IMG/VR virus record: IMGVR_UViG_3300029319_000035
Coordinates: 29,259-62,669 of that record
From: a virus
Length of the DNA stretch: 33,411 bases
Direction: 5' to 3' (one strand)
The notes below the pieces were generated by a model that was not told the DNA's origin, searched no databases, and saw nothing but the letters and a program-made list of their open reading frames with translations. A program made the translations under genes and the position numbers. Below, piece after piece: positions 18,226 through 27,503 of this stretch; position 1 is the first letter of the stretch, and each line of letters starts with the position of its first letter.

Positions 18226-19577
18226 GAGATTGTCGGTGTTCCATATCTGTTTATATTACGACTGCTTTTATCAAACCTTCCAAAACGTTTCTTCTCAACA
18301 TCTCGAGCTAGATAGCGTCGTCTCATTTGCATCTTAAGCTGTTCTGCTCTTCTTTCAAACAATTGAGACTGAACGGTGTCTTGCATCTGTAAAAACATAT
18401 CCTGAAGAGTTAAATACACCAACACCATATGATACTGGCGTGGTAATACTGGAGCATCGTTGTCAGCTACCAAGTCTTTTGGTCTACAATGATATCGCAG
18501 ATGAATGTTCCTGTCATCAGCTGGAGTGTAGTAGAATCTTATGTATTGTCTCGGACCAGGATCTGTCCAACGCAAAACATCTGTAGAACTGCTGAACCGA
18601 AACAAAGCAGTATTCTTATACTGAAAAGTTGCTTTGGGGTGTAGCTGCTCATCATCAAACACTTTGGTTATGCTGTCTACTGTACCAACCAGCATCCACT
18701 TTCCATCGTTGGTTACATCTCGACGATAAATGAGCTTATCCATTCCACTGTCAATTGGTTTTACTGATGAAGCCGTTGCATAAAAACCTGTGTCATCCAT
18801 ATTGGCCAGCTGAACAAAAGAATTTGCCCCGGTTGGAATTGTAACTTGAACTGGTAGAGATGGAGGAGATTCACGTCCTTCTCTGTATATGGTGTACATA
18901 TACTCGTACGTTACACCCTGCTCTAGCATATTGTTTGTGGCACTACTTAGCGTTGCTGTTGTAGCTGTTGGCTTCAGAAGTGGTGGGTCATCAATGATAT
19001 GCTCATCTTCAACAACAATACTAGGCTCTCCAGTGTTGTCTGCATCCAAGTAAGCATACTCTTCACGGCTTCTACTGATGAAGTTTAGCTTACCACGGTC
19101 GTCGTTTCGATCAATGTAACAGAGAACTTCTACACAATCTTCCGGCAGAACAAAACGTTGGAAGGTTATCTTCCAATTATATACAGATGAGCCATCCGCA
19201 GTTCCATCCCAGTCGTCACTGATATAAAATGTTCTTGGGTCTTCTACTCGGATTATGCGAAACTCTGTACCTGTAGTTGTGTTGGTTAACGTCTGCCCTT
19301 CCATTTCTATGGTTGCATTAAAGGCAACAGTTGTCGTGACTTTCCTAGCATTTGTGGCACTGGTAACTTGTATACCTATGCTGTCTGTTGAAGAACCATC
19401 TACTTGTTTCCTCAGCGTAATCTCTCTTTCTTTCTGCAGAAAAAGCCAATGAGCTGAGTCACACAACTCTTGGTATCGATCGTTCATCCGCCTTACAACA
19501 GAATCTCTGTACTGCTGCAAGTCCGGTGAATAATCCATCTGATCAAATATGCGTTGTCTTATCTCAGATACATTCAT
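18222..19577 (-). CDS. Head-to-tail adaptor / upper tail protein, 451 aa
   Basis: The N-terminal helical region (MNVSEIRQRIFDQMDYSPDL, then YRDSVVRRMNDRYQELCDSA) is typical of adaptor proteins that dock on the portal. Beta-rich parts follow, including a fibronectin-like section (VTYEYMYTIYREGRESPPSL), and the C-terminus is helical and basic (LFERRAEQLKMQMRRRYLAR). I chose the ATG at 19577 because GGAG lies about 6 nt upstream. The frame could be extended by four codons to a TTG at 19589, but that would remove the binding site. It follows directly after the intrinsic terminator, overlaps the nozzle-like gene by 4 nt, and so heads the tail operon. A T7 gp11-like or P22 gp4-like role is inferred. 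Confidence 0.75.
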   Translation of the reverse strand: MNVSEIRQRIFDQMDYSPDLQQYRDSVVRRMNDRYQELCDSAHWLFLQKEREITLRKQVDGSSTDSIGIQVTSATNARKVTTTVAFNATIEMEGQTLTNTTTGTEFRIIRVEDPRTFYISDDWDGTADGSSVYNWKITFQRFVLPEDCVEVLCYIDRNDDRGKLNFISRSREEYAYLDADNTGEPSIVVEDEHIIDDPPLLKPTATTATLSSATNNMLEQGVTYEYMYTIYREGRESPPSLPVQVTIPTGANSFVQLANMDDTGFYATASSVKPIDSGMDKLIYRRDVTNDGKWMLVGTVDSITKVFDDEQLHPKATFQYKNTALFRFSSSTDVLRWTDPGPRQYIRFYYTPADDRNIHLRYHCRPKDLVADNDAPVLPRQYHMVLVYLTLQDMFLQMQDTVQSQLFERRAEQLKMQMRRRYLARDVEKKRFGRFDKSSRNINRYGTPTIS

Positions 19578-19591
19578 CGGGCACTCCAATT

Positions 19592-19617
19592 AAAAAAGGG
19601 GATGGCAAGCCACCCCC
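19592..19617 (-). terminator. Intrinsic terminator after the capsid genes
   Basis: Read on the minus strand, GGGGGTGGC and GCCATCCCC pair and are followed directly by six T. The stem is about 8 bp with a CUUG tetraloop and one G-U wobble. On the plus strand the same position would be an A-C mismatch and there is no T run, so the terminator acts on minus-strand transcription. It lies between the capsid accessory gene and the tail adaptor gene, where a late transcript is often attenuated after the highly expressed capsid genes. Confidence 0.9.
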
Positions 19618-19649
19618 TCCATTTATTACAGATATGGAATCTAGATAGA

Positions 19650-20147
19650 TTACAGATTCATCGGGTTTATGAGATAAACTGATGAAGAGGCTGTATCATC
19701 CGCTGCTTTTTTAACACAAACAGCAACTGGTAGTGCATCACCACCAGAGCCAAAAGCAGCGTCTGTAGTGTATATATCAAGTAAACCAGCGTCACTACTA
19801 GATGTTAAAAAGTCACCATCAGTAACTGCACTTTCATCTACTTTTGCAAAAGTACACATACCTTGTACTTGCACCAGTCCTACTTCTCCCGAAGCAATTG
19901 CTTCTACTGCAACACCAATACCTTGAGCGTTCAGGGCATCACCTGTATCACAGATTTTAACGTGATTACCATAACCATTCGTAGGTTCGGTAGCGGCAAA
20001 ATCCAAAGCTACAAGATCACCTTTTGAAATAGCTTCAGAAGCGTAAAATCTTCTAATCTGCTTTGGTGAAGCTAGGTTAACTGATTCACCACCAGCACCA
20101 TCTTTACGTGTTCCGATTCCATCGACTTTTAATGGGATTGTACTCAT
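19650..20147 (-). CDS. Capsid accessory/decoration-like protein, 165 aa
   Basis: A small beta-rich protein immediately downstream of the major capsid gene. The pattern ISKGDLVALD, GIGVAVEAIASGEVGLVQVQ, then DFLTSSSDAGLL is the barrel-like layout seen in small capsid-stabilising proteins of many phages (similar in style to DUF2190-type proteins). The initiator region has a good TTAGGAGA site. An intrinsic terminator begins 33 nt past the stop. A role on the capsid surface is inferred from position and layout; a minor structural protein is the alternative. Confidence 0.65.
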   Translation of the reverse strand: MSTIPLKVDGIGTRKDGAGGESVNLASPKQIRRFYASEAISKGDLVALDFAATEPTNGYGNHVKICDTGDALNAQGIGVAVEAIASGEVGLVQVQGMCTFAKVDESAVTDGDFLTSSSDAGLLDIYTTDAAFGSGGDALPVAVCVKKAADDTASSSVYLINPMNL

Positions 20148-20172
20148 TTTCTTATTCTCCTAAGATATACGA

Positions 20173-21228
20173 TTAAAAGGTTTCAGCGTCGCCGATTACA
20201 GCAGAGCTTGCGAATGATTCTGCCCAGAGTTGACCTCTAACAAGAACCTCAGATACGCGTACTTGGTAACCGTTTGATACTGGTGCAAAATCTGACATTG
20301 AGAAGTATCCATCACGGATAACTTTGGACCAACAGAAGTAGATTGCATTCAAGTCAATCAATACCATACTGTGTCGGATACCAGAAGTTGTGTAATCACC
20401 AAGGTGAGTACTAACGTGAGCAGGAACACCACTGATAAGTAGGTTCATATTTGCTCCATCTAGAGTATCGTTTCCATCCATAACCATATATCTTTCATTT
20501 GCTTGAATGGTGCGCTTGTAGTTCTCAAGAGCTTTTTCAGAGCAGATAATGGTAAGTCCATTCATATCATCAAGAGCACGAGCTTTGGCTTTGATAATTG
20601 TTCGGTAAATCCCAGTCAACCCAGAAGTGTTGAAACTAGAACCAACGTCAAAGAATTGATTGTTTGCACCTGGTAGAGCAGCAAAAGTAGCCTTACTGAA
20701 ACCACCGATAACATTGTTTTGTGAACCAGGAGCTACAGCTTCCAAGAAACCATCAGCAATGTCAGTTCCTTGTAGTGAATAAAAATCATCATACTGAGAT
20801 ACGCCACCAACAAGCATATGCTTTTCGAAATCACGCTTGGCTTTGCTCATTACGGCTTTCGCACGACGAGAGGCCAATTCGATTGTCTGAAGGTCACCAC
20901 CATTCAGGTCTTCTTCTACAGCACTGATACCAATAGGATAGCTAACTTCTGCTGGAGTTAGTACCATTGGAGTCAACACTCCGGAAAAACTAAGGTTCAT
21001 TTGTTCGTAACCTGTCTGTCGTTTCGTTGGACTAGAGTGATTTCCAGTCTGGAAACTTCCTACCCACTTGTGACCACTACCCTTCGAAGGTTGTCCTTCT
21101 CCGTGAACACGAGCGTGTTCGGCCAAAAATGGAGTAACGACGTGACGAAGGTCGCGAGCTTCTTTGGCCGCCTCAATTGAGGTTGCGCTTAAGAGTTCAT
21201 TATCAACGGTTAAAGTTGTAGTCGCCAT
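20173..21228 (-). CDS. Major capsid protein, HK97-fold type, 351 aa
   Basis: Length and layout fit an HK97-fold major capsid protein: a polar N-arm, an E-loop-like segment (KWVGSFQTGNHSSPTKRQTG), a long spine helix (LQTIELASRRAKAVMSKAKR, then DFEKHML), and a beta-rich core with the P-domain/A-domain alternation (LTGIYRTIIKAKARALDDMN; SMVLIDLNAIYFCWSKVIRD). It follows the scaffold gene and precedes the accessory gene, the classical order. A strong binding site (GCAGGAG) lies about 8 nt before the ATG. No N-terminal protease domain is visible. I see no fused delta domain, consistent with the separate scaffold gene upstream. Confidence 0.85.
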   Translation of the reverse strand: MATTTLTVDNELLSATSIEAAKEARDLRHVVTPFLAEHARVHGEGQPSKGSGHKWVGSFQTGNHSSPTKRQTGYEQMNLSFSGVLTPMVLTPAEVSYPIGISAVEEDLNGGDLQTIELASRRAKAVMSKAKRDFEKHMLVGGVSQYDDFYSLQGTDIADGFLEAVAPGSQNNVIGGFSKATFAALPGANNQFFDVGSSFNTSGLTGIYRTIIKAKARALDDMNGLTIICSEKALENYKRTIQANERYMVMDGNDTLDGANMNLLISGVPAHVSTHLGDYTTSGIRHSMVLIDLNAIYFCWSKVIRDGYFSMSDFAPVSNGYQVRVSEVLVRGQLWAESFASSAVIGDAETF

Positions 21229-21248
21229 TTTCTTGCTCCTGCTAAAGT

Positions 21249-22226
21249 TTATCTACGAGTTTTCTGTTGCGTTCGTAATTTCTGAAGCGCAGCAGGGTTG
21301 TCTCGTAAATATAATATACGAGCCGTATTGCCTCTGCTCCCCTTGTAACCTTTTTCCATTACCCATTTTGGCACAGGGTCACCACCATCATTACTAGAAG
21401 ACACAGTACTCCGAGCAACTTGACGTGCGCTTTTTGAGCGTTTTAACCGATCTTTTGCTGTTTGCTTCTCTTGTTCAGCTAACATTCTGTTGCGCTCAAC
21501 TAAAGCATAGGCGTCTTCCAAGGATATCGAAGCACCTGAATCTCGACGAGATTGCATCAAGTCCCGAACCTCAGTTTTGAATGCCTTCTCTTGCATCATT
21601 GGATGGCCAGCAACAAAGTCTTGATACTTTGCCATCTGTTGAGCACGAGTTGCACTTTCCTGGATTGGTTTCTGGAACTCTCGCATTGCTTCAGCTACAC
21701 CCTTTCGTATTCGCTGCTCAATACCTTCTTGACTCAGAGGGTCTTTCATTTCCTCTTCTGGAGTATCTGCGTTCTTCAAAAACTCTTGAAACTTAGGATC
21801 TAATAAAACCTGATTCAACTGAGCACGATTCCGAATAACTACTCGGTTCTGTTCCTTCAGTTCCTCAAACTTCTTATCTAGTTCAGCGTCTCGAGCTTTC
21901 TGCTTCTCTTCTACTTCACGAACTCTTTGTCGCTCTGCAGCTACCAAATGCTTGAACAAACCTTTTACAGAGTCTGGTAGGTTCTGCACACTTTTTGGGT
22001 CAAGGTTGTCCAATAAAGCTTCACTGGGTTGCTCTGGGATCTCTCCCAAAGCATCCAGTAATGCCTCTAACCGAGATGGATCAGTCTCAACAACAGGCTC
22101 TTCTGTTGTTTCAACCGGTGCTTCAGTCTCTTCAACGACAGGGGTTTCAGCTGTCTCTACGACAGGGGTTTCTGGGGTTTCAGCTACTACCTCTTCTGAG
22201 GTGGCAGGGATTTCGACTTCGTTCAT
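21249..22226 (-). CDS. Scaffolding protein, 325 aa
   Basis: An acidic and highly helical protein directly before the capsid gene, as scaffolds usually are. Residues 1-50 are a low-complexity acidic region built from repeated TPVVE-type units. Residues about 90-140 form a long charged coiled coil (AAERQRVREVEEKQKARDAE). The C-terminal third is basic (TAKDRLKRSKSARQVARSTV) and ends in KTRR; a basic helical tail is the part of scaffolds that binds the capsid protein. No cysteine is present. The start has AGAGGT upstream. The family name is inferred from composition and position. Confidence 0.75.
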   Translation of the reverse strand: MNEVEIPATSEEVVAETPETPVVETAETPVVEETEAPVETTEEPVVETDPSRLEALLDALGEIPEQPSEALLDNLDPKSVQNLPDSVKGLFKHLVAAERQRVREVEEKQKARDAELDKKFEELKEQNRVVIRNRAQLNQVLLDPKFQEFLKNADTPEEEMKDPLSQEGIEQRIRKGVAEAMREFQKPIQESATRAQQMAKYQDFVAGHPMMQEKAFKTEVRDLMQSRRDSGASISLEDAYALVERNRMLAEQEKQTAKDRLKRSKSARQVARSTVSSSNDGGDPVPKWVMEKGYKGSRGNTARILYLRDNPAALQKLRTQQKTRR

Positions 22227-22234
22227 TTTTACCT

Positions 22235-22807
22235 CTACATCATATTCATAATTTCTTCGTCTTCAGGAGACACATCATCAGGCATTCTGCCAGTCTCCAT
22301 TTCGGCTTCAGACATTGCTGCCTCGTCCTCTTCTGGAGCTTCCTCTGGTCCTGCTTTCAATGCTTCCATCAGCTTTTTGTCTTTACCCATTCGCTTGAAG
22401 TTTGCAGCACCTTTAGCAAGGGCCGTATCAGATATCAAGTCTTCTGGGTTCATCACATACTTTTCATATCCACCAAGCTGGGAAATGAATCCCATAATCA
22501 CAGCAAAAGGTACATAGACCTCAGCAGGTAGAGGAGCATCTAGTTTCTTCTCTCCCTCTGGTGGATTATATTCTGCAGCCTGCATAGACTCATCTACACT
22601 TCCAACAAAAGAGTTCATAGCATCTGCAAACTTATCGATAGCTTTATATGTATAAGGCTTCTCTGGTTGAGGTGCTGTGGCAGCAATTTGCTCAATCTGC
22701 GCTCTCTGTTGTTCTTCTTGAGCCATCATAACATCTTCAGGACTCGCTTGTCCCTCTGGTGGCATACCTTGTTGTTGTTGCATCATTTCTTCTTGTTCTG
22801 GATTCAT
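22235..22807 (-). CDS. Acidic structural-region protein, 190 aa
   Basis: Not recognised. The N-terminus is Gln/Met-rich (EQEEMMQQQQGMPPEGQ). A helical middle contains KAIDKFADAMNSFVGSVDES and VYVPFAVIMGFISQLGGYEK. The C-terminal ~45 residues are strongly acidic with many Met (EEAPEEDEAAMSEAEMETGR). It starts next to the stop of the zinc-ribbon gene and ends 8 nt before the scaffold gene. An assembly co-factor, second scaffold component or minor head protein would fit; it has no enzyme motif. Confidence 0.65.
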   Translation of the reverse strand: MNPEQEEMMQQQQGMPPEGQASPEDVMMAQEEQQRAQIEQIAATAPQPEKPYTYKAIDKFADAMNSFVGSVDESMQAAEYNPPEGEKKLDAPLPAEVYVPFAVIMGFISQLGGYEKYVMNPEDLISDTALAKGAANFKRMGKDKKLMEALKAGPEEAPEEDEAAMSEAEMETGRMPDDVSPEDEEIMNMM

Positions 22808-23290
22808 TTACTTGTCCTCATTAAATGGGTCTACACCGGGTGCATTTTGTTGCCGATGATTAAATTCGGGTTTCCACCCTTGATCTTTTAACTTTCTGTA
22901 TTCAGCATAAGCCGGATGATTATCCATTTTATGCTGCACATCTTCTACAATTTTATCTTCTTCTTGGTGCTTCTGCTGTAAATTACTCATTTCGGTTGAG
23001 TAATCTATATCACCATCAATAGGCACTACGCCTCTCTCTTTTGCTTTGCTTAGTCGGTCTTTCTTGGATGTTACCATACATCCTAACCCGCGATCAAAAT
23101 ATGGGAATCTCTCACTGAACCTATCTATGTTAGGAACAGAGAGAAGTATGTCGAAATCGAGGGAGTCACACCTTTCACAAGGGTCAAAAGTATCCATCAA
23201 TAATTCGTCACCCTTAATGAACCCATAGGTCTTTCCTTCGTATCCGCATCTGTTGCATCTATAATGTCTGCTCGTTAAAAATTCACTCAC
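22808..23290 (-). CDS. Zinc-ribbon protein of the head gene cluster, 160 aa
   Basis: The N-terminus holds two CxxC pairs, Cys12-Cys15 (CNRC) and Cys38-Cys41 (CERC), spaced like an FmdB-type zinc ribbon, so a structural zinc site is likely. A conserved-looking segment (RFPYFDRGLGCMVTSKKDR) follows, then a basic helix (LSKAKERGVVP) and a charged C-terminal helix. Small zinc-ribbon proteins between portal and scaffold occur in many phages with no established function; binding of nucleic acid or of the portal are both possible. Its start overlaps the portal stop by 8 nt. Confidence 0.75.
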   Translation of the reverse strand: MSEFLTSRHYRCNRCGYEGKTYGFIKGDELLMDTFDPCERCDSLDFDILLSVPNIDRFSERFPYFDRGLGCMVTSKKDRLSKAKERGVVPIDGDIDYSTEMSNLQQKHQEEDKIVEDVQHKMDNHPAYAEYRKLKDQGWKPEFNHRQQNAPGVDPFNEDK

Positions 23291-25583
23291 CCTGTCCTCC
23301 CGATACAGCCTCTAACAACATCTGTACAGCCTGTGATTGCTGCTCAGGTGGTAGCTGCTTTGCTCTCTCTATTAATTGTTGTGCCTCTGGATTGTCTGCA
23401 AAAATCTGAGACAACGCCTCTAAGGCTTGATCAGGAGGCATTTGACTTATCTGTTGCACAACCTGTTCTATATCAGCCTGTCCCTGAGCTGGCGGAGCAG
23501 CCTCTGGCGGAGCGTCTGCTTGTTGTACTCCTGGTTGCTCGGGTTGCTCGGGTTGCTCTTCCTGAGCCTGAGCAGCCTGTCCCTGAATGTAATCATACGA
23601 AAGGTTGTTGGGGAACTCGAATTGCTCGTGGATGGTTTTATACATCTCAACTGCCAGTATTGACATTGTGCCCTGTGCTTCTTGCGCAACTTGTAAAAGC
23701 GACAGCATCCGGTCGGATAACTGCAAGATGTTATTCCGCATTTCCATCTGAGACAATGGAGAACGACCAGCTTCTGAAAATCCAATCTCAAAGTCACTGT
23801 CTATATCCTCCGGTAAAATTTCAATTAACTCACCTTCATTGTCAAGAAGCATCAATTTCATTTCAGTTCGCTTCTTCTCAGACTCTTCTCGACCAGGTTC
23901 TACTTCTGAAGCAAGGTCTATAATAGATGAATCATCTTCATCCAAGTCCTCATCTTCATCACCAATCTCTTCTATTTTTTCAGGCTTCTCGTGTGTCCAG
24001 CCTTCCTCTCCAAGAGCTATGTGCTCCTCTTCGGTTTCAGCTTTTCTCTCTTCACCTGTCTCTGGATGGTACATCATATGAGGCTTGAAGTCTTCTTCCT
24101 CTATACCCTGGTCTTCTCTCTTCTCTTGTAATTGTTCATTACCTAATTCAAAACCATCTTCATCTAGATCTTGCTCTGCTCCTTCAGAGTCTCCAACGTC
24201 ATACAAAGACGCTGTATACGCAGCCAAACACCTCTTGATTATATTTACCAAGAACAAGTCTCTTTGCTCTGCGTGTCGACCAAACTCACTCTGAGTATGC
24301 CCCTCAATTGCCATTACTTCACTGGCTGTAGCTTTGGTAACTTGACCTAACGCTGCTGGAGATATCGTTGTCCCACGGTCAAAATCACTTTCCGCCATAT
24401 TCATAGAGTTCAATATGTTGGAAGATGTCGGACCGTGAAGTATAGGTACAACTACATTCCCAAGGTTTCCTGCATACTGCTCGTCTACTTCAATAATTGA
24501 GCCATCTTCACCTGATCGAAGATCGTTCATTGCATCGGCATCTAATGCCCCTTTCGGGGTTACATAAACACGAGCATCCCTTCTGGCTGACTGAGCCAGG
24601 TAAGAACGCATTGTGTTCAGCTCCTTCTGCTGTGGTAAAAGCTGCTCTGCATATGCAATACCTCTGTAAGGATACTCAGGCTCGTGCTCAAATATAAGAG
24701 GTACAATATGAGGAAGAGGCTTACCATTTCCATCTACCAATGGTAACGGCCCCATAAATACAGGTAGTAAATCTCCATCGTATCCATCTACTACATATAT
24801 CTCGAGTCGTCCCTTGTACTTCGTACCATCTATATCATAAAAGTCATCTGTCAGATTACAGAACTCTAGTACCCTGACAAACGCCGACGAGTCATCTGTA
24901 GCAACTCCATCCTTAATACTCGCTCTCTTCGAAGTTGCCATATAATTGCCAAGATAATCATCGCGAGAAGTCCCTCCCACGTCCTCATCAAGACCATATT
25001 TGTCGATGACCTCTTGCCTAGGCTGGTAGCTAACGTGACCAACAAAACGAGCATCATCCCAATCGTGAATGTCGCTATCCAAAACCATTTCCCAATAAGG
25101 GAACACACGCATCCAAACACGATTTAAACCCTCCTCTACGGGGTCGTAGCCTACTTTTGCTCCTGCCCCCTTATACAATAGTGCTTGACGAGAGGCAGCT
25201 AACACTCGCTCCCTCATAACTGGTTGATTGAGCCAATCATTTACAAGCATCTCTGCTTTTTTTGTATCCCCTCTTGTATAAGGAGACTGACCAACAACTA
25301 CTTTTATTCGACGTGGATACAGGTTAGACAGGTATCCTGATAATGCTGGCTTCAATCTGTTTACTTCTACTTGGTCTAGTCTACCCATTTCATAGGCTGC
25401 ATTTAGGTCCTCTTGGCCCTCGATGTAACGCCAGAACCTTGTTGTATAGCTAGCTTTTGCTAAGGCCATATAAGGCTGCTCATCGTCCATTCTTGAATCG
25501 TGCGCTCTTAGATGCTCCATTACCACCTTCGGGGGTAAGACATCATCCTTGAAATCGTATCCTTTTACTTGATCTATATTCAT
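23283..25583 (-). CDS. Portal protein, 766 aa
   Basis: It forms the ring through which DNA is packaged and ejected. Visible features are the N-terminal helical part (YTTRFWRYIEGQEDLNAAYE), the wing/clip-like section (VWMRVFPYWEMVLDSDIHDW), and the core stretch PLVDGNGKPLPHIVPLIFEH, EPEYPYRGIAYAEQLLPQQK and TTISPAALGQVTKATASEVM that is typical of the portals of large podoviruses. An acidic insertion follows (about 490-590, including GDEDEDLDEDD), and the C-terminus is a Gln/Pro/Glu-rich tail. The length is within the upper range for podoviral portals. It overlaps TerL by 4 nt (ATGA), and GAGGAT serves as binding site. Identification is confident from motifs plus TerL-portal-scaffold-capsid order. 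Confidence 0.85.
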   Translation of the reverse strand: MNIDQVKGYDFKDDVLPPKVVMEHLRAHDSRMDDEQPYMALAKASYTTRFWRYIEGQEDLNAAYEMGRLDQVEVNRLKPALSGYLSNLYPRRIKVVVGQSPYTRGDTKKAEMLVNDWLNQPVMRERVLAASRQALLYKGAGAKVGYDPVEEGLNRVWMRVFPYWEMVLDSDIHDWDDARFVGHVSYQPRQEVIDKYGLDEDVGGTSRDDYLGNYMATSKRASIKDGVATDDSSAFVRVLEFCNLTDDFYDIDGTKYKGRLEIYVVDGYDGDLLPVFMGPLPLVDGNGKPLPHIVPLIFEHEPEYPYRGIAYAEQLLPQQKELNTMRSYLAQSARRDARVYVTPKGALDADAMNDLRSGEDGSIIEVDEQYAGNLGNVVVPILHGPTSSNILNSMNMAESDFDRGTTISPAALGQVTKATASEVMAIEGHTQSEFGRHAEQRDLFLVNIIKRCLAAYTASLYDVGDSEGAEQDLDEDGFELGNEQLQEKREDQGIEEEDFKPHMMYHPETGEERKAETEEEHIALGEEGWTHEKPEKIEEIGDEDEDLDEDDSSIIDLASEVEPGREESEKKRTEMKLMLLDNEGELIEILPEDIDSDFEIGFSEAGRSPLSQMEMRNNILQLSDRMLSLLQVAQEAQGTMSILAVEMYKTIHEQFEFPNNLSYDYIQGQAAQAQEEQPEQPEQPGVQQADAPPEAAPPAQGQADIEQVVQQISQMPPDQALEALSQIFADNPEAQQLIERAKQLPPEQQSQAVQMLLEAVSGGQGE

Positions 25584-27157
25584 CGTATCCTCATTTTTAT
25601 TCGGTCCATAGGATTCCTCTTCTCATGTCGAAGACGAGGCTGTCGCTTTTCTTTACCACTAAACCCTGGTAGGCGTCTACAAGCCCACACCGCCAATACA
25701 AAAGCATCAGCGTGGTCATCGTGATAACCATCCTGCCCCTCTATTCTACCTCTCTCTTCCCGAACGTGCATTAATTCTTGAATTGTTTGGTGGTCATTTA
25801 GTTCCAACCCATCGCTGTTCACCATCTGTCGGGCAAAAGAATAAGCGAGCTCTTTGTTCCCTTTGTGGGTTACCCAATCTTTACCCTTTCCATCCTTCCA
25901 AACAGGAGTCGATTCTCGATACATTGCCTTGATAACTACTCTTCCTGCACCACCTGTATTCGCCTCACACAAAACTCTCGCCCGATTGTAATACCTAGAC
26001 AGGTTGTTTAACTCTTCCGCAAACCTCGCTTCACCACCTTGGTTACAAGCGAACACTGCACACTGCTCACCATACTCATTGATCACACAGGCAACAGCAT
26101 AATCTCCACCTGTACACCAACTCGGATCACAACCAATCACATACTCTACACCAAGTTCAGGCTCTCTATATACCCTCAGTTCACTATTCTCGCTTGGAGG
26201 AAGCTCCTGTAATCGATTGTTTAAATAGTCAGAATCAAACCAACACCCTTCCAGAACAAGAAAACCATCTTCTATCGTTAAAGGAAACTCCCGACGAAAC
26301 TTGCGCTCGCCCATACCCTCTACACCATAAATCATCTCGTGACGCCAATACAACTGTTCCCAGTCCAAACCAAACTTCTGTCCCAACTGATGTTCTTCCT
26401 CATCAGGCTCCCAGGCTTTTGGAGGTGTCAATCTGTACGTCCGATGGTCACTCCAACGACTAAACAAAAACTTGATACTCTTGTTCCCTGTTCTCTCCGC
26501 TTCCTGAGCAATCAATACCCTCTCGTGATAAAAGTTTCCTGGTCCGTTCGGAGTACTTACAATTATAATCTTGCTGTCTGCTCCACCGTGCAACGTCGAT
26601 CTAATACCTGACCACACCTCTTCTGGATGAGGCCAGAACGCCAACTCTTCAGCTATAAACCTTTGGTATGTCCAACCACGACCGTGTGTATCTCCACGTG
26701 CTGTCATATGATCGATCAACGCATCAGTCCTCTCACTCATCAAAGTCTTGTCATTCTGATTTAACTTGAACGGATTGGCCTGCTTTAACTGCTTCGGCAA
26801 ATGATGGTAATACGTACAAAACTTCTTGAAAATACTCTTCGTGGTTTTGTTATGGTCAGCTACACATATCGTCCGCAACGGCTTCTGAGCTGTAAACGTT
26901 GCCCAGAATGTATGTGCACAATTGGCTGTTGATATACCTATCTGACGAGGCTTCAACACAACAACGGTCTTCACTTCCGGATCATCAAGAGCCTGTATTA
27001 AAGCTACCTGCTCTGTGAATGGCTTTGTGAAATAAGACAAATTTGCATCCGCATCCTCAAAGCGTAGCCTTGGGATAAACTGCTTAGAGTCTGCAAAGAT
27101 ATCGCTTAGTTCCACTCTTGTGTCCAACCATTGTTTTCTTCTGAACTTGCAAACCAT
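25580..27157 (-). CDS. terL: Terminase large subunit (packaging ATPase and nuclease)
   Basis: It powers DNA packaging and cuts concatemers. The ATPase part shows a variant Walker A (KPRQIGIST, residues 69-77), a Walker B (RFIAEELAFW) with the catalytic Glu, and a coupling motif (IIIVSTPNG). The C-terminal RNase H-like nuclease shows its three acidic positions: YVIGCDPSW, LCEANTGGAG and HDDHADAFVLAVW. Length is normal for the family. The ATG at 27157 overlaps the preceding gene by 52 nt and lacks a strong binding site. A GTG at 27115 would cut the overlap to about 10 nt, so the start is less certain than the gene. Confidence 0.93.
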   Translation of the reverse strand: MVCKFRRKQWLDTRVELSDIFADSKQFIPRLRFEDADANLSYFTKPFTEQVALIQALDDPEVKTVVVLKPRQIGISTANCAHTFWATFTAQKPLRTICVADHNKTTKSIFKKFCTYYHHLPKQLKQANPFKLNQNDKTLMSERTDALIDHMTARGDTHGRGWTYQRFIAEELAFWPHPEEVWSGIRSTLHGGADSKIIIVSTPNGPGNFYHERVLIAQEAERTGNKSIKFLFSRWSDHRTYRLTPPKAWEPDEEEHQLGQKFGLDWEQLYWRHEMIYGVEGMGERKFRREFPLTIEDGFLVLEGCWFDSDYLNNRLQELPPSENSELRVYREPELGVEYVIGCDPSWCTGGDYAVACVINEYGEQCAVFACNQGGEARFAEELNNLSRYYNRARVLCEANTGGAGRVVIKAMYRESTPVWKDGKGKDWVTHKGNKELAYSFARQMVNSDGLELNDHQTIQELMHVREERGRIEGQDGYHDDHADAFVLAVWACRRLPGFSGKEKRQPRLRHEKRNPMDRIKMRIR

Positions 27158-27501
27158 TCGTCCATAGACTTGTCACTAATGTTCTGAGCATCCTTCGCAT
27201 TGCTTACCATCTGGATAACCATCTTGGTTGCTGCCATATCTCCCTCTAACAAACCACGCATCAAAGACCGATTGGCCTCAAACTCAAGTGCTCGTAAGTC
27301 AGAAATGGTCACACCACCGTGCTCCGGAAACAACTCTGTCCACCAGTCCATAAAACCATCGGTGCTTTCCCATAGTTTCCACTTCTGTACAGTCAAAGCT
27401 GGTATCTTTCTACACCACTCTCCAATCAAACAAATACCAGAATCGTAAAGACTTCTCGCCTTTCTACGAATCTCTACCTGTTCTTCACTTGCACAAAACA
27501 T
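27106..27501 (-). CDS. Probable terminase small subunit, 131 aa
   Basis: A small mostly helical protein directly before TerL with a strong AAGGAG binding site. It opens with a helix (EEQVEIRRKARSLYDSGICL) followed by LIGEWCRKIPALTVQKWKLW, which could be a helix-turn-helix able to bind the packaging site. The C-terminal part (FEANRSLMRGLLEGDMAATK) resembles the oligomerisation helices of small terminases. Position is the strongest argument; sequence alone does not prove the family. Confidence 0.65.
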   Translation of the reverse strand: MFCASEEQVEIRRKARSLYDSGICLIGEWCRKIPALTVQKWKLWESTDGFMDWWTELFPEHGGVTISDLRALEFEANRSLMRGLLEGDMAATKMVIQMVSNAKDAQNISDKSMDEWFASSEENNGWTQEWN

Positions 27502-27503
27502 AA

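Noticed and set aside
22090-22210. Repeats in the scaffold N-terminus as a separate repeat element
   Set aside because: The TPVVE-type units are degenerate at DNA level and explained by a low-complexity acidic coding region.
23333-23923. Plus-strand open frame (196 codons) opposite the portal C-terminus
   Set aside because: It mirrors the Gln/Pro-rich tail of the portal and has no family-like features.
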